Assembly (NCBI GenBank): GCA_001466705.2
Contig: LATX02000197.1
Location: forward strand, 434,001-498,000
Direction: 5' to 3'
DNA length: 64,000 nucleotides
DNA from: Moniliophthora roreri
Lineage: Eukaryota; Basidiomycota; Agaricomycetes; Agaricales; Marasmiaceae
Positions 22,778-35,569 of the stretch are shown here, in pieces. How positions within the stretch are numbered: position 1 is the first letter of the stretch; each line of letters begins with the position of its first letter. The notes beneath the pieces were generated by a model, which saw only the letters and a list, made by a program, of their open reading frames with translations, did not search any database and was not told the origin of the DNA. A program made the translations under genes and the position numbers.

Positions 22778-25322
22778 ATTTGTCTAAGATAAGACTAATG
22801 GAAAACTACCCAAAAAATAACCTCCAAAAGTCTAACTCAGGTTGTTGTGCAAGTGTGGATCAACATGATCAGAGTTACTGCACTTAGAATGCCAACAAAA
22901 CTCTTAGCTAGGTTGATTCTCTCTTATTGAAGCAATCTACTTCAAAGTGTTCACCTCCAGAGGAGTATATATGGGTTTTAAAAGGGTTTATATTCAAACA
23001 CACAAACACACACACAAGAACACAGTGCACAAAGCACAAAACACAAGAGCTACAGTCCCACCAAAAGACTCAGTAGCAATATAGTCTGACTCTATGGAGT
23101 TCAAGACTTCTTTAAGATAACTACAGTACACAGTGTACTGGGAAAGGTCCTGGACCAGTTTCTACAAAGAGCTTAATTGCAGGCCCAATTCCTTTGTTAA
23201 GACTCTAAGTGTGTCACAACCTAATACCCAACACAGGCCACACTCCAAAAGCCACCAGAACTTTTGGTGTAAAGTTATCTCTTAGAAAAGTGCCAAGTGC
23301 ACTAAAGATGTTACTCTTTGTCTCTTACAACGCAAGTTTGTTATCAGATTTCTATCTCTCTGGAGTCACTCAGGACCAATCTCCAGGGCCTGAAGTAAGG
23401 AAGCAAAACTGGAATGGCACACACGATTATACACCAAACAAACTCATCATGTATTCATAATCAGAGGGGGCAGAGCTACTTGAGTATATACAAATATCTA
23501 GCTGTTCTTATATATAGTCCATAGAATATATCTACAGAAAAATATAAATAATGTCTGATAATTCAGGAAATCATAAATGAGTGACTGAAATGCTAAAAGA
23601 GAGAATATTCAGATGTCACAGAGTCTGGCCATTAGAGTATCTGACCATATCCACACAGGTATCCACTTTCCAGTGTTCTGGATTCTTAGATATTTGATTT
23701 TTCTCTTTTCTGGGTGGGTCTGGATGGATGGATGAGTCCATCTGTTCCACATTCTCTTTTCCAGCATCCACACAGCTGCTGATGTCTGGGTTTCAAAGCT
23801 TCCAAGGCTGGAACATACTGTTCCTGTTCCTGTCTCCTTTGATAATCCATTCTTGATCTTATCTAGGACTTCGCATTCCTTAGATATCAATTATATGTCT
23901 TGTTGTATCTGTAGTCATGTAGCTACACTTGTTCTGAGGCTGTGTTACCCCTTGTTAAGTAATTTCATCTATTTGCACCATATTAGAACTCTTTATTAAG
24001 AGATCATCAGCTTTGATTCTGATCTGCATATTGAATTCCAATGTCTGATCATTCTGATTGTTCCTTTCCAAGTCATCTCTCTGTTCTGATGTCTTCTCTA
24101 AGTACCTCTGTACTGNTGTTCCTGTCTCCTTTGATAATTTGTTCTTGATCTTATCTAGGACTTTGCATTCCTTAGATATCAATTATATGTCTCATTGTAT
24201 CTGTAGTCATGTAGCTACACTTGATCTGAGGTTGCATTGCCACTTGTTAACATTAGAACTCTTTATTAAGAGATCATTGGCTTTGATTCTGATCTGCATA
24301 TTGAATTCCAATGTCTGATCATTCTGATTGTTCCTTTCCAAGTTGTCTCTCTGTTCTGATGTCTTCTCTAAGTACCTCTGTACTGTATGACTGCATATTG
24401 CACTAGAAAAGTGAATAAATTGAAAAATCCCATTGATAGCACTTTGAGAGAGCTCAGTTAACTAGCCAACATGTTTGTATGGTCATAGTTAGGTTCCCTA
24501 CAGGTTTCAGGAGTGATCTGCTTCAGATCTGATACATAGATAAGTCAGAATGTACAGCTTAGACACCTCTGTATAGCATACCATATAGCTCTTTGTACTT
24601 TCCAACACACTNCTTGTTAAGTAATTTCATCTATTTGTGCCACATTAGAACTCTTTATTAAGAGATCATCAGCTTTGATTCTGATCTGCATATTGAATTC
24701 CAATGTCTGATCATTCTGATTGTTCCTTTCCAAGTCGTCTCTCTGTTCTGATGTCTTCTCTAAGTACCTCTGTACTGTATGACTGCACGTTGCACTTTGC
24801 AGATGTTATAGAAAAGTGAATAAATTGAAAAATCTCATTGATAGCACTTTGAGAGAGCTCAGTTAACTAGCCAACATGTTCATATGGTCATAGTTAGGTT
24901 CCCTACAGGTTTCAGGAGTGATCTGCTTCAGATCTGATACATAGATAAGTCAGAATGTACAGCTTAGACACCTCTGTATAGCATACCATATAGCTCTTTG
25001 TACTTTCCAACACACTNTTCTGATTGTTCCTTTCCAAGTTGTCTCTCTGTTCTGATGTCTTCTCTAAGTACCTCTGTACTGTATGACTGCATGTTGCACT
25101 TTGCAAATGTCATAGAAAAGTGAATAAATTGGAAAATCCCATTGATAGCACTTTGAGAGAGCTCAGTTAACTAGCCAACATGTTTGTATAGTCATAGTTA
25201 GGTTCCCTACAGGTTTCAGGAGTGATCTGCTTCAGATCTAATACATAGATAAGTCAGAATGTACAGCTTAGACACCTCTGTATAGTGTATCATATAGCTC
25301 TTTGTACTTTCCAACACACTGT
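22778..25322 (+). repeat. Long dispersed repeat (LTR-like), copy 1 with internal tandem units
   Basis: It starts TAATTTGTCTAAGATAAG near 22,778 and carries a TATA-like TATATGGGTTTTAAAAGG, a CA microsatellite and an AAGAGCTACAGTCCCA-type block. Further landmarks are shared with 27,313-28,830 and 34,453-35,149. From about 23,955 a 300-400-base unit (TTTATTAAGAGATCAT .. GTACTTTCCAACACACT) recurs four times, with single N bases at 24,116, 24,612 and 25,017 at the joints. The layout suggests retrotransposon LTR sequence joined or collapsed during assembly. Confidence 0.6.
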
Positions 25323-25444
25323 AGCTTCTCTAAGGCAATGACTAGCAGACTGGGCTCACTCTAGTCCTTATTACCCATTATCTTGTGTCATATTAAAGTG
25401 TTCTGATTCAAAAGTAATGTAAAATGAATAAAATTGGTTCTTTT

Positions 25445-25640
25445 CTAGGTTTGCCATATTACCGTCATCAATTCCATTGACCATGTCACAAAGTTTCTGT
25501 CAGAAACCTTTTTGGGACATCCTGTACTCTTCTTAGAACATTTGTATGGGTCTCCAGTATGCTTCATGTCATGATAATTGCAGCAAATGGAGCTGGGGTC
25601 AAGGTTAAGTTTGTCTGTGATTTCTAAGTATTTCATTTCT
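25445..25640 (-). pseudogene. Tc1-like transposase N-terminal fragment
   Basis: The minus strand reads MKYLEITDKLNLDPSSICC, a short linker, GDPYKCSKKSTGCPKKVSDR. This resembles the helix-turn-helix followed by the GRPRK-type hook of Tc1/mariner transposases. No catalytic part follows; only this fragment remains. Confidence 0.45.
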
Positions 25641-27312
25641 TGTTCTTCATGTAAAAATGTGATGAGACATCATTTGATGGGGGTACACTTTGTATTAGAC
25701 TTCTGAGGGCTATTTCAGGCTCCTCTGGGAGGCCCATAGGTGAAGCAGCACATGTGCAACAATGGTTGAAGAGCTCAAGACCCATGGGAATAAATTTCTC
25801 ATAATGGTATTGCAAAACTTTTCGTGCCAACTGTAGGTGCTCACTGTCATTTGGCCCTCCATGACCACATGACTGAAATCCTTCCCTATCAGCAACCACC
25901 ATGTCCAGCTCTGATGGACTGTTCAACAAAAGTTCCTTTGATATGCCAAAGTGCCTCTCCAAACTATCTGGTGCACCAATCTCACTGCCAATTGATATCA
26001 CTGATACTACAAAAAAAGAAAAAGCATATCAAGCCAGGTGGGTATCAAAGTTGTGTTCCATCTTGGACCATATATAAAAATTGACTGTCAACACATAGCC
26101 ATACATGAAGATGCAAGTGCTTATTATACCATATGCATATATAGCATGAAGTTTTGTGACAGATGTCTTAGGAGCCTTTTTCAAGAAAACAGGAAGCAAG
26201 AAACCAGAGTCCACCTCATTGGCACCTGAATCTGTTGACAAACACAAAAAGGCTCAATAATCATACTGTTGCACAAAGTGATCTGGAAAGGCAGCTGGTA
26301 GATCATGATAACCATATAGCAAAAGTTGCATCAGACAACATAAAACTCATGAAGGAGAATGAAGAATTGCANAAGGAGACATTGGTTCTGGAACCTCAAT
26401 ACTAATGTTCTCTGCTACAGTACACTCTTATGAATGCACTTGACCTTTCAGGAGCTTATTCATCTTCACTTTAGAAATGTACCTTACATCACAAAAGCTG
26501 GCAACAGGTTACAATACTGATAGAATGGTATGTAACATAATACATACCTTATACAATAGCATATAATTATTATGCCCATCATAATGAGGCTACATGGTGT
26601 TGTAAGGTCAGCAACACAAGGCAGCATGTTGCAAAGATTGCAATGAGTTGTAGGTGTTACATTATGTTATGAGCATTATATTGTGTTACAAGTAGTATAT
26701 TGTGTTATGTGTTCTACAATGTATTGCTAATCCTAGATGCAGCCTTGCTTCAATCCAATCCAAATGAACAGGCAAAAGAATCATATATTGACTCCAAGTA
26801 CATGCATATATACAGGGTAAAGTATTAATATCTGTACAATCCTGGAATCCTCTGCTACAACCTTCATATTCACAGTGGACAGGTATCTAAAGGCAAGATT
26901 GAGTAAATATATTACTAGAAAAAAAAATCCATAAGAGCAAACTTACTGAACCATATGTCATGGAGAGCAACACTGGTAATTGAAGAACCTAAGACAGTAT
27001 TATTAGTAAATGAGATAGAAGAGCAAATGACAGAGGTGGACCTTATATGAACATATGAGAGCACTGATGATAGAGTGAGTTTGATCATACATGACATAGG
27101 ATTCAACTCGTTGGACCTAGGCTTGAAGACATAAGAATCTATATTATAAGATGAGCTATGAGAGACATATCTTCTTTCAGATGGCATCTGAGTACTGATG
27201 TTACTAATAGGTGTAGTTGAGGTGTTGGCAGTGTTGACAGACATTGTTGACAGCATTGGCAGTAGTGAGGGCAGTAATATGGCACACAATGTTGAGGACA
27301 TTGATGGTGATG
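25641..27312. other. CpG-poor relic sequence with minor ORFs
   Basis: Minus-strand open frames at 25,633-26,001 and 26,915-27,301 have no recognised family. A single N is present at 26,372. Probably the internal part of a degraded element lying between two long repeats. Confidence 0.35.
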
Positions 27313-28830
27313 CTAATTTGTCTAAGATAAGACTAGTGGAAAACTACCCAAAAAGATAACCTCCAAAAGTCTAGCTTAAGTAGTTGTGCAAGTGTGGATC
27401 AACATGATCAGAGTTACCATACTTAGAATGCTAATAAAACTCTTAACTAGGTTGATTCTCTCTTATTGAAGCAATCTACTTCAAAGTGTTCATCTCCAGA
27501 GGAGTATATATGGGTTTTAAAAGGTTTTGATTCCAAACACACAAACACACACACACAAGAACACAGTGCACAAAGCACAAAACACAAGAGCTACAGTCCC
27601 ATACAAAGACTTGGTAGCTGATATAGTCTGACCCTATAGAGTTCAAGACTTCCTCAAGACAACTGCAGCACACAGCATACTGGAAAAGGTCCTAGACCAA
27701 TTTCTACAAAGAGTTCAGTGCAAGCACACCTCTCACTAAGACTCTAAGTGTGTCACAACCTGATACACACACAGGCCACACTCCAAGTGCCCAAGGCTTC
27801 TTGGTGTAAAGTGTCTCTTAGAAAAGTGCCAAATGCACTAAAGATGTTACTCTTTGTCTCTTACAATGCAAGTTCATTATCAGATTTCTATCTCTCTGAA
27901 GTCACTCAGGACCAATCTTCAGGGCCTGAAGTGAGGAAGAAAAACTAGAATGGCACATGCAATTATACACCAAACAAACTCTTCATGTATTCACAATCAG
28001 AGGGGGCAGAGTTACTTGAGAGTATATATGAATATCTAGCTGTCCTTATATGGTCCATGGAATATATCTACAGAAAATTATAAATAATGTCCAATAATTC
28101 AGGAAATAATAAATGAGTGACTGAGATGCTAAAAGAGGGAATATTTGGATGTTATGGAGTCTGGCCACTAGAGTATCCAACCATATCCACATGAGTATCT
28201 ACTTCTCCAGGTGGTCTGGACTCTATAATTGGTATTTTCTCTTTTCTATATTGGGTATCTATAAGCAGATAGGTGTATCCATTCTATATCCTTACAGCAT
28301 TTCCCTTTCTAGCCTCTGCACATCAGCAGAGACCTAGATGCCAAAGTTTCTGAGGTTGAAACATGCTGTTACTGTTCCTATCTCCTTTGATAATGCATTC
28401 TTGGTCTTATTTAGGACTTCTCATGCATTAGATATTCATTGTATGTCTCATTGTATCTGTCTATAGGTAGTGACAGGCCTTTGAAAGTAGCTTTCCCTCT
28501 TCCAAGGTTACTTTACACTTAGTTATGTTATCTTGTATGGTTTCACCACCTTTGAGCTCTTTATTAAGAGATCATCTGCTTTGACTTTGATCTATATATT
28601 GACTTCAGAGGATAATCATTCTTTGATTGTTTCTGTCCTAAGTTGTCTTTCTGTTTTAATGTCTCTTCTAAGTACCTCTGTACTGTTTGACTGCACATTG
28701 CACTTTGCAGATGTCACATAAAGTTAGAATAAAACAAAATTCCCATTGATAGCACTTTTGAGAGCTCAGTTAACTAGCCAATGCATTCATTTGGTCATAG
28801 TTAGGTTCCCTACAGGTTTTGGGAGTATTT
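27313..28830 (+). repeat. Long dispersed repeat, copy 2
   Basis: Direct copy of 22,778-25,322 in the same order of landmarks: AATTTGTCTAAGATAAG, CA-microsatellite at about 27,536, GTCACTCAGGACCAATCT, CTTTATTAAGAGATCAT, TTAGGTTCCCTACAGG. It has one rather than four of the terminal units and numerous point differences. Confidence 0.7.
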
Positions 28831-29398
28831 CCAACTATTGAAAAATAGGATAAGGAACTCCTATGCAGTAGCAATGGATTCCAAACCTAGATACCCATAT
28901 ACTGTATGAAGGGCCTAGCTCAAGTCATGCTTCTGATATCCAATTGTATTTATTGGTGACCCACATGCCTATATATAGTATGGGATTGCTATTGTGACAA
29001 GAGACTAAACCTATATATGTTCATTTTGTGATTTTCCTGTGACCCATACAATATATACCTATTATTATAGTTTTATTGTAAATATTTGTTTCCAGCAGTA
29101 TATAAGGACAGCCATTTTGTAGGTGGGAGCAAGAGGAATCTGCCCCACCACTATGCAATATTTGTATATGGCTATTGTTTGTGTAGAGAAATCACATTCA
29201 ATTGGATTTTCCTCCTCATGTCAGGCCCTAGAGACTCAGAGTAGACCTAGTTGAGATATAAGACTATATACTGATAGTGACAGCAAAGCCAGATATTTGT
29301 TCTGTGCTTTAGCAGATAGCTGTTTTCAAGTCAAGAGAAGACTTTGTATCAGAAAGTTTTGGTGGCTTTCTGGAGGCAGCTAGTGTTTTGCTAGTGTC
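28831..29398. other. CpG-poor relic sequence
   Basis: No gene or recognisable repeat ends were found in this stretch. Confidence 0.35.
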
Positions 29399-30437
29399 AA
29401 TGCATCTTAGAGAGGGCTCAGGCTACAAGAGTAGAAGTTTTCCTGCTTAAGTGTGTTCTAAATTGAGTAGACACAACTTAGAGAGGGCTCAGGCTACCAG
29501 AGTAGAAGTTTTCCAGCTTAAGTGCATTACAGATCACAACTAAGAGAGTTGTATCCAGTACAAGGGGTACTGTAGTCTTTGATTACTTGGGTTATCACTT
29601 TAAAGTAGTCTTACCATTGCCTCAGCACAATTAGCTGTTATATTTAGGCTTGATTGAGAGAGTAGAAACTAGAAAACACACAAAAAAATGATTTATCAAA
29701 CAAATATATTCTCGTAGTCTCTATATAAATAAACAAATACATGCTTATTCGGATCACAAACATCAAATAGAGTCTAAGTGCAGTAACTCTGATCATGTTG
29801 AACCACACTCTGCACATCACCACACACACACATAGACAATAGTAGAGCAGGATCTGATCAACAGATCAGCTCTTTGTGTAGCACATTCAAGTGGTATTAA
29901 CGAGACATCTCATTCCTGATGCAGTTGGGCAGACCTCAGTAGTACTAGTAAGAGAAGGCATTCTTACCCCGATCCAGTTCAACTATAGTGTCCTGGAACT
30001 TGAGATCATAGATGCANGGGCTCAGGCTACCAGAGTAGAAGTTCTCTGGCTTAAGTGCATTACAGATCACAACCAAGAGGGTTGTATCCAGTACAAGGGG
30101 TACTGTAGTCTTTGATTACTTGGGTTATCACTTCAGGGTAGTCTTACCATCATCTCAGTGCAATTAGCTGTTGTATTTAGGCTTGATTGAGAGAGTAGAA
30201 ACCAGAAAACACACAATAAAAACTATTTATTAAACAAATATATCCTTGTAGTCTCTATGGTGATAAACAAATACATGCTTATTCAGATCACAAAACATCA
30301 AATAGAGTCTAAGTGCAGTAACTCTGATCACACTAAACCACACTCTGCACATTACCACACACACACACATAGACAATAGTAGAGCAGGATCTGATCAACA
30401 GATCAGCTCTTTGTGTAGCACATTCAAGTGGTATTAC
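29399..30437. repeat. Pair of about 420-bp direct repeats around a 120-bp spacer
   Basis: Segments 29,470-29,896 and 30,018-30,437 are direct copies from GGCTCAGGCTACCAGAGTAG to CATTCAAGTGGTATTA. A shorter third copy of the start lies at about 29,407. The spacer 29,897-30,016 keeps CpG sites and ends at an N (30,017). The core GTGTGGTTCAACATGATCAG (reverse strand) also occurs in the 22.8-kb repeat family, so these are probably related LTRs. Confidence 0.6.
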
Positions 30438-33400
30438 TGAACCTGAAAATGCCTGATGACCAGAAACCCTTCATTATTGAAGCTGATGCTTTGAAGTGGG
30501 CCACAGGAGTGGTATTATGACAAAAGGGCAATGATGAAGAGTACCATCCTTGCAGATACCTATCACACACTTTCAACTTGATGGAATGCAATTACGAAAT
30601 TTACAATTGCAAACTATTAGCAATTGTAAAGGCTTTGGAAGCTTGGCAACACTCTGACTGGAGGACCTTACCAAGTGACAGTCCTCTCTGGTCACAAGAA
30701 CCTGACTTACTTCTGAATAGCCCAGAAATCAAATCAATGACAGGCACAATAGAGTCTGTTCCTTTCCCAATTTGAACTCGAATTAGTTCATACACCAGGT
30801 TCAAAGATGGTTCAATCAGATGCCTTATCCAGGAGACCTGATCTAGTGGACAAAGAAGACAACAACAACAAAAATGTTGTGTTTTTACACTATGGACAAA
30901 GGGTTCTTTTGAGATAGTTTCTCAAAGAATTTAGTCAACTGAAAATGTTTATATAGTACAGATAGATTTGATATGAAAAAGACAGTCTTAAAATTATATG
31001 CTTTGCTTTTATACTTTTTTTGTTCAAATTTTATAAAAATTAGATTAAAAACTTGATACTTTCCTGTTAATTTTAGCTAAGAGGGAATTATCAAATATTC
31101 CATTAGTCTTTAGGCACATTTAGCACAAATATTTTATATATTAAAGTTTTGTTTTTTTCTACTGTTTTGCAACTGTTTTAGATGTACTAAATTGGCATAT
31201 GGTAATTTGATTAAGTTTTACTTCTGTTTTCCCAGAACAAAAAAATCCGGATTTTTGACCCAATTTGGTCTGGATTTCACACACTTTTGATGTACAGAAA
31301 AACACAATAACTTGGGCACATTTTAATACTATTTTCAGTGTAAATAATATAGTATATATTCCTATATTATTGCATTAAGGAAATGTTTTATTAATATAGA
31401 ATAATTTACAATAAGTTTAGAGCAAATATTGCCCAGAAGAATGTATTAGTTTTTAGCAATATTTCTCAAATATTTTAGTAATCTCCAAAAGGACCTTTTG
31501 TCCATAGTGTTACCAGATAAGTTATTCATTAAAGTCATTGATACAGAACTCAAAGATATGCTCAAAAAGGCAATGACAAATGACAAATTTTGATGCATGA
31601 CTTTGAAAGATCTAGTCAAAAGAGGAACCCTACCAATCAAATCGTCATTACAAGATTGGAAAATAGAAAATGGCCTACTGTTCTATAAAAATCAACTTTA
31701 TGTTCTGGAAAATGTCAATCTCTGACAACATCTTGTGAAGACCATACATGAGGCATTACCACATGGACACCCAGGACAATACAACACAATTGAAGGATTA
31801 TTGGTGGCCTGGTATGACAAAGTTCATCAAGCAATTTGTTGACAGATATGCACCATGCCAACAAATGAAGGTTAATACACACCCCACATGAGTACCATTA
31901 CAACCAATTGGAGGACATAAAGATGTGTTACTGTTTCAAATAATCACAATGAACCTGATCACCAATTTGCCAGAAACAGAAGGAGATGATTCAATCTTAG
32001 TCATGGTGGACCATGCTGCTATGAAGGGGGTAATTTTCATACTCTGCAGGAAGAAGATAGATGCTGTAGAAACAGCAGAACTTCTATTCTGACACATATA
32101 CAATTGATTTGGATTACCAGACAAAATCATTTCAGACCAGGATCCTAGATTTGCAGCTGAAGTATTTGCTGAAATGGGAAAATTATTGGGCATCAAACAA
32201 ATGCTAAGTACTGCTTACCACCCTCAAACCAATGGAGAGACTGAAAGAGTCAATCAATAAGTTGAAATCTTCCTTCATTTCTTCTGTGCAAAAGAACAAA
32301 TGAAATGGAAAGACTTATTCCACTTCACTGAATTTGCACACAACAGTTGGACCCATTCAGTAACAAAGCAAAGTCCCTTCTATCTCACCATAGGATATTA
32401 TCCCCAACCTCTACCCATGATCTTTGAAAAAACCATAATACCATCGGTAGAACAAAGGCTGGCAGACTTGAAGAGATTAAGGGAAGAAACATCAGTACTA
32501 TTAGATATCTCTGCAAGGGGGGTCAAGGAAAGAAGCAGAAGAAACTTTGACAAATTAGAAAAGGGCCAGAAGGTATGGCTAGAAGGAAAAAACTTGTCGC
32601 TAGGATACCCATCTCCAAAACTGTTGCCAAAATGAGAAGGACCCTTCGAAATAGAAGAAGTTCTAGGCCCAGTGACATACAGACTCAAACTTCTGTTCCA
32701 ATGGAGAATTCACCCTGTTTTCCATGCCAGTCTTCTGTCCCCATTCAAAGAGAATGAAATCCATGGTCTGAACTTCCTAGAACTCCCTCCAGACATAGTT
32801 GAAGGACAGGAAGAGTTTGAGGTCAAAGCGATCTTAGGGCACCAACCAAAAAGGAAGAGTAAAAGACCAACACATTACCTAGTGTCCTGGACAGGATACA
32901 ATTCTTCCCATAATCAATGGATGAAACCAAGTGGGTTGAAACACGCAATGGAGCTATACTTTGCATATAAAATAGCTTATTGCCTTCCATAAACTCCCTT
33001 CCAACAAACCATGTCTTCTACTCCCTCCAACAACACATCCTCATCAAACTACCCCGGCAACTACACCTATCAAGGCCTCTTTGTACCCTCTTTCTTTGAA
33101 CTGTTATATATCATAGCCTCTGAACACCATGATGAAGAACTAATGAGAGCAGTCAGAGAAGATCAACATCTTTAAACCACTATGGGAAGTCTCATCTTCC
33201 TTCAAAACCACTGACACATGCTAGATGAAGTCCTCACCTGCATAGACATGCAAGTGGGCATATTTCCCAGAGTGATGATGGAAGGAAGTGACTGAATCAT
33301 ACTCCAGAGACCAATTACAGTACTGTTACCTCTGAATGACATTGAAAATTTACCCTTTCATATTGTAATTCCAACAACAGGTACCCAGAGGGAGGCCATT

Positions 33401-33480
33401 TCAGATGACAACCTCAACCCCAATGAGCCCAGATTCCTCCAAGCAGTCCGACAACATCAGCAAGGACTCTGAAGAGCAGT
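30438..33480 (+). pseudogene. Decayed Gypsy (chromovirus) copy: RNase H to ORF3
   Basis: A 5'-truncated relative of the intact element's pol, in plus orientation. In order: RNase H (PFIIEADALKWATG at about 30,465), the linker VQSDALSRRPDL, the integrase zinc region near 31,740, the [20 protein letters not shown] catalytic block near 32,140, [13 protein letters not shown], and a chromodomain ending at 32,991. A third reading frame starts at the ATG at 33,011 (MSSTPSNNTSSSNYPGN). The frame is broken by many stops, several of them TGA at former Arg codons. A 622-base DNA element is inserted at 30,888-31,509. Non-functional. Confidence 0.88.
30888..31509. mobile_element. TTA-flanked MITE inside the decayed Gypsy
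   Basis: A 622-base AT-rich segment with terminal inverted repeats CACTATGGACAAA at the left and TTTGTCCATAGTG at the right. It is flanked by TTA (30,885-30,887 and 31,510-31,512). Removing it and one TTA restores the Gypsy frame through the VFLPDK codons. A 3-bp TTA duplication fits PIF/Harbinger-type insertion, though a TA duplication with slightly shorter repeats cannot be excluded. Confidence 0.85.
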
Positions 33481-33619
33481 TGATGTTGCTTGCAGACAGT
33501 ATCTACTTGAACTCTGACACACTGGGGATTTTATCTCTGAGACCCATGCAGACCAATGCATGGATGTTTCTGTCCCCAATACAAGAGCAACAGACCCCAC
33601 CCCTTCACCCAGTTTCTAT

Positions 33620-33990
33620 CTGTTTCAACCTTGCTTATTTAATGTTCTCTGAAGTTCTACTTTCTTCTTCTGCTTATTCACCTGAACATTCTTACTCATT
33701 GTTCTTTAACATTCCATAGCTTTCTTTTGCTTAACTCATTCTAATATTCTATACCATTCTATGGCTTTCTTCATGTATAAACAAGTAGTTACAACAGTTG
33801 TATTTAAGTAGTAATAGCTGGGTCTAAGTTCTTCAGCTTGACCTAGTTAAATCAACCTTGTGTCTAGCCAACGACTGAACCATCTGAACCTCAGTTTATC
33901 TGAGTGAACTCAAACTTAAACCTTAGTCAGCTTTGCAGAAGGTCTTATCATCTGTAGAGTTGTTGTTGTTGCTGCACAAGTAATGTAACA
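33620..33990 (+). repeat. Old chromovirus LTR (3' part clear)
   Basis: It ends GCACAAGTAATGTAACA at 33,990 and contains TCAGCTTGACCTAGTTAA, the transcript-start motif of this LTR family, in plus-sense orientation. The left limit is blurred by decay. Confidence 0.6.
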
Positions 33991-34452
33991 TAGCATCACT
34001 ACCTCTTAGGAGGAGACCACCCAGTGACTGTTCTCTCAGATCACAAGAATCTCACTTACTTCTGGACAGCTCAGAAGCTCAATAGGCATCAAGCCTGATG
34101 GAGCTTACTGCTTTCACAATTTGACCTCCAGTTGGTGCATGTACCGGAATCTCAAATGGTGCAATCTGATGTGCTATCACAGAGGAGCAATCATGTATTG
34201 GCAGAAGATCACAATAACAAAAATGTTACATTGTTGCCTGAGAAGTTATTCATTAACATAGTCAACCTAGATCTGCAAATGAGGCTCAAGGAGAAGTTGG
34301 GCAGTGACAATTTCCATCAGTCAGCACTAGAAACACTCCTTGACAAGAGATTACCACCAATTAAATCTGCTCTCAGTGACTGGGAGGTCAATGACAGTCT
34401 GATCCACTATAAGGGACAGATCTATATACTACACAACATAGAGCTGTGGCAG
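33991..34452 (+). pseudogene. Second decayed Gypsy fragment (RNase H/linker)
   Basis: It reads [20 protein letters not shown], then LQLVHVPESQMVQSD and a linker similar to residues about 620-765 of the intact pol. A TGA replaces an Arg codon near 34,098. It is cut off at 34,453 by the long dispersed repeat. Confidence 0.75.
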
Positions 34453-35149
34453 TAATTTGTCTAAGATAAGACTAATGGAAAACTACCCAAAAGATAACCT
34501 CCAAAAGTCTAACTCAGGTTGTTGTGCAAGTGTGGATTGACATGATCAGAGTTGCCACACTTAGAATGCCAACAAAACCCTTAGCTAGATTGATTCTCTC
34601 TTATTGAAGCAATCTACTTCAAAGTGTTTATATCCAAACACACAAACACACACACAAGAACATGGTGCACAAAGCACAAAACACAAGAGCTACAGTCCCA
34701 CCAAAAGACTTAATAGCTGATGTAGTCTGACCTATAGAGTTCAAGACTTCTTTAAGACAACTACAGTATACAGCATACTGGAAAAGGTTCTAGACCAGTT
34801 TCTACAAAGAGCTTAATTGCAGGCCCAATTCCTTTGTTAAGACTCTAAGTGTGTCACAACCTGATACTCAATACAGGCCATACTCCAAAAGCCACCAAAA
34901 CTTTTGGTGTAAAGTTATCTTTTAGAAAAGTGCTACAAGGCACTCAAAATGTTATTTCTTGTCTCTTACAATGCAAGTTCATTATCAGATTTCTATCTCT
35001 CTGGAGTCACTCAGGACCAATCTCCAGGGCCTGAAGTGAGAAAGCAAAACTGGAATGGCACACACAATTATACACCAAACAAACTCATCATATATTCACA
35101 ACCAGAGGAGGCAGAGTTACTTGAGTATATATGGATATCTAGCTGTCCT
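34453..35149 (+). repeat. Long dispersed repeat, copy 3 (short form)
   Basis: Third copy of the 22,778 family, from AATTTGTCTAAGATAAG to TATCTAGCTGTCCTT. It is truncated on the right by an LTR that begins TGTTATGATT. Confidence 0.7.
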
Positions 35150-35569
35150 TGTTATGATTAACCCATCAATTTCATATGCTTCTCTTTCCCCTCAGACTTA
35201 TTACACCTTCCCAGCCCCCTTTTTCTTCTCTAACGTCATATGCTTCCCTCTATTGGACTAGTACACTATCCCCGTTCCCCCTTTTCTCTATACTGTACTT
35301 CTTATATGCCAACATCCTCGCTATTTATTAACAATCACCGACTTCATTGCTATATATGAATATGGTAGAATTAGTTCAGTTGTACTTATTTAAGCACTCA
35401 AGCAGAGACAGGATCTCTAGCTTGACCTGGTTAATTCATATACTTGTGTCTAAGCAACGACAAAGGAACTCTGAACTTCAACAAGCCATTGAACAAACTT
35501 GAACTTGAACTTGAAACTACTTCAACTATCTTTCGTCAAAGTTAGTAGTGGCATTGCTACGTGAGTAAC
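35150..35569 (+). repeat. Chromovirus-family LTR in plus orientation
   Basis: It begins TGTTATGATT and contains the TAGCTTGACCTGGTTAA start motif. It ends GTGAGTAAC directly against the intact element's LTR, which lies in the opposite orientation. About six terminal bases appear to be missing. Confidence 0.6.

Noticed and set aside
23955..25322. Regularly spaced repeats that might suggest a CRISPR array
   Set aside because: Units are 300-400 bases, diverged, in a eukaryotic genome and related to dispersed LTR-like repeats; no short repeat-spacer pattern.
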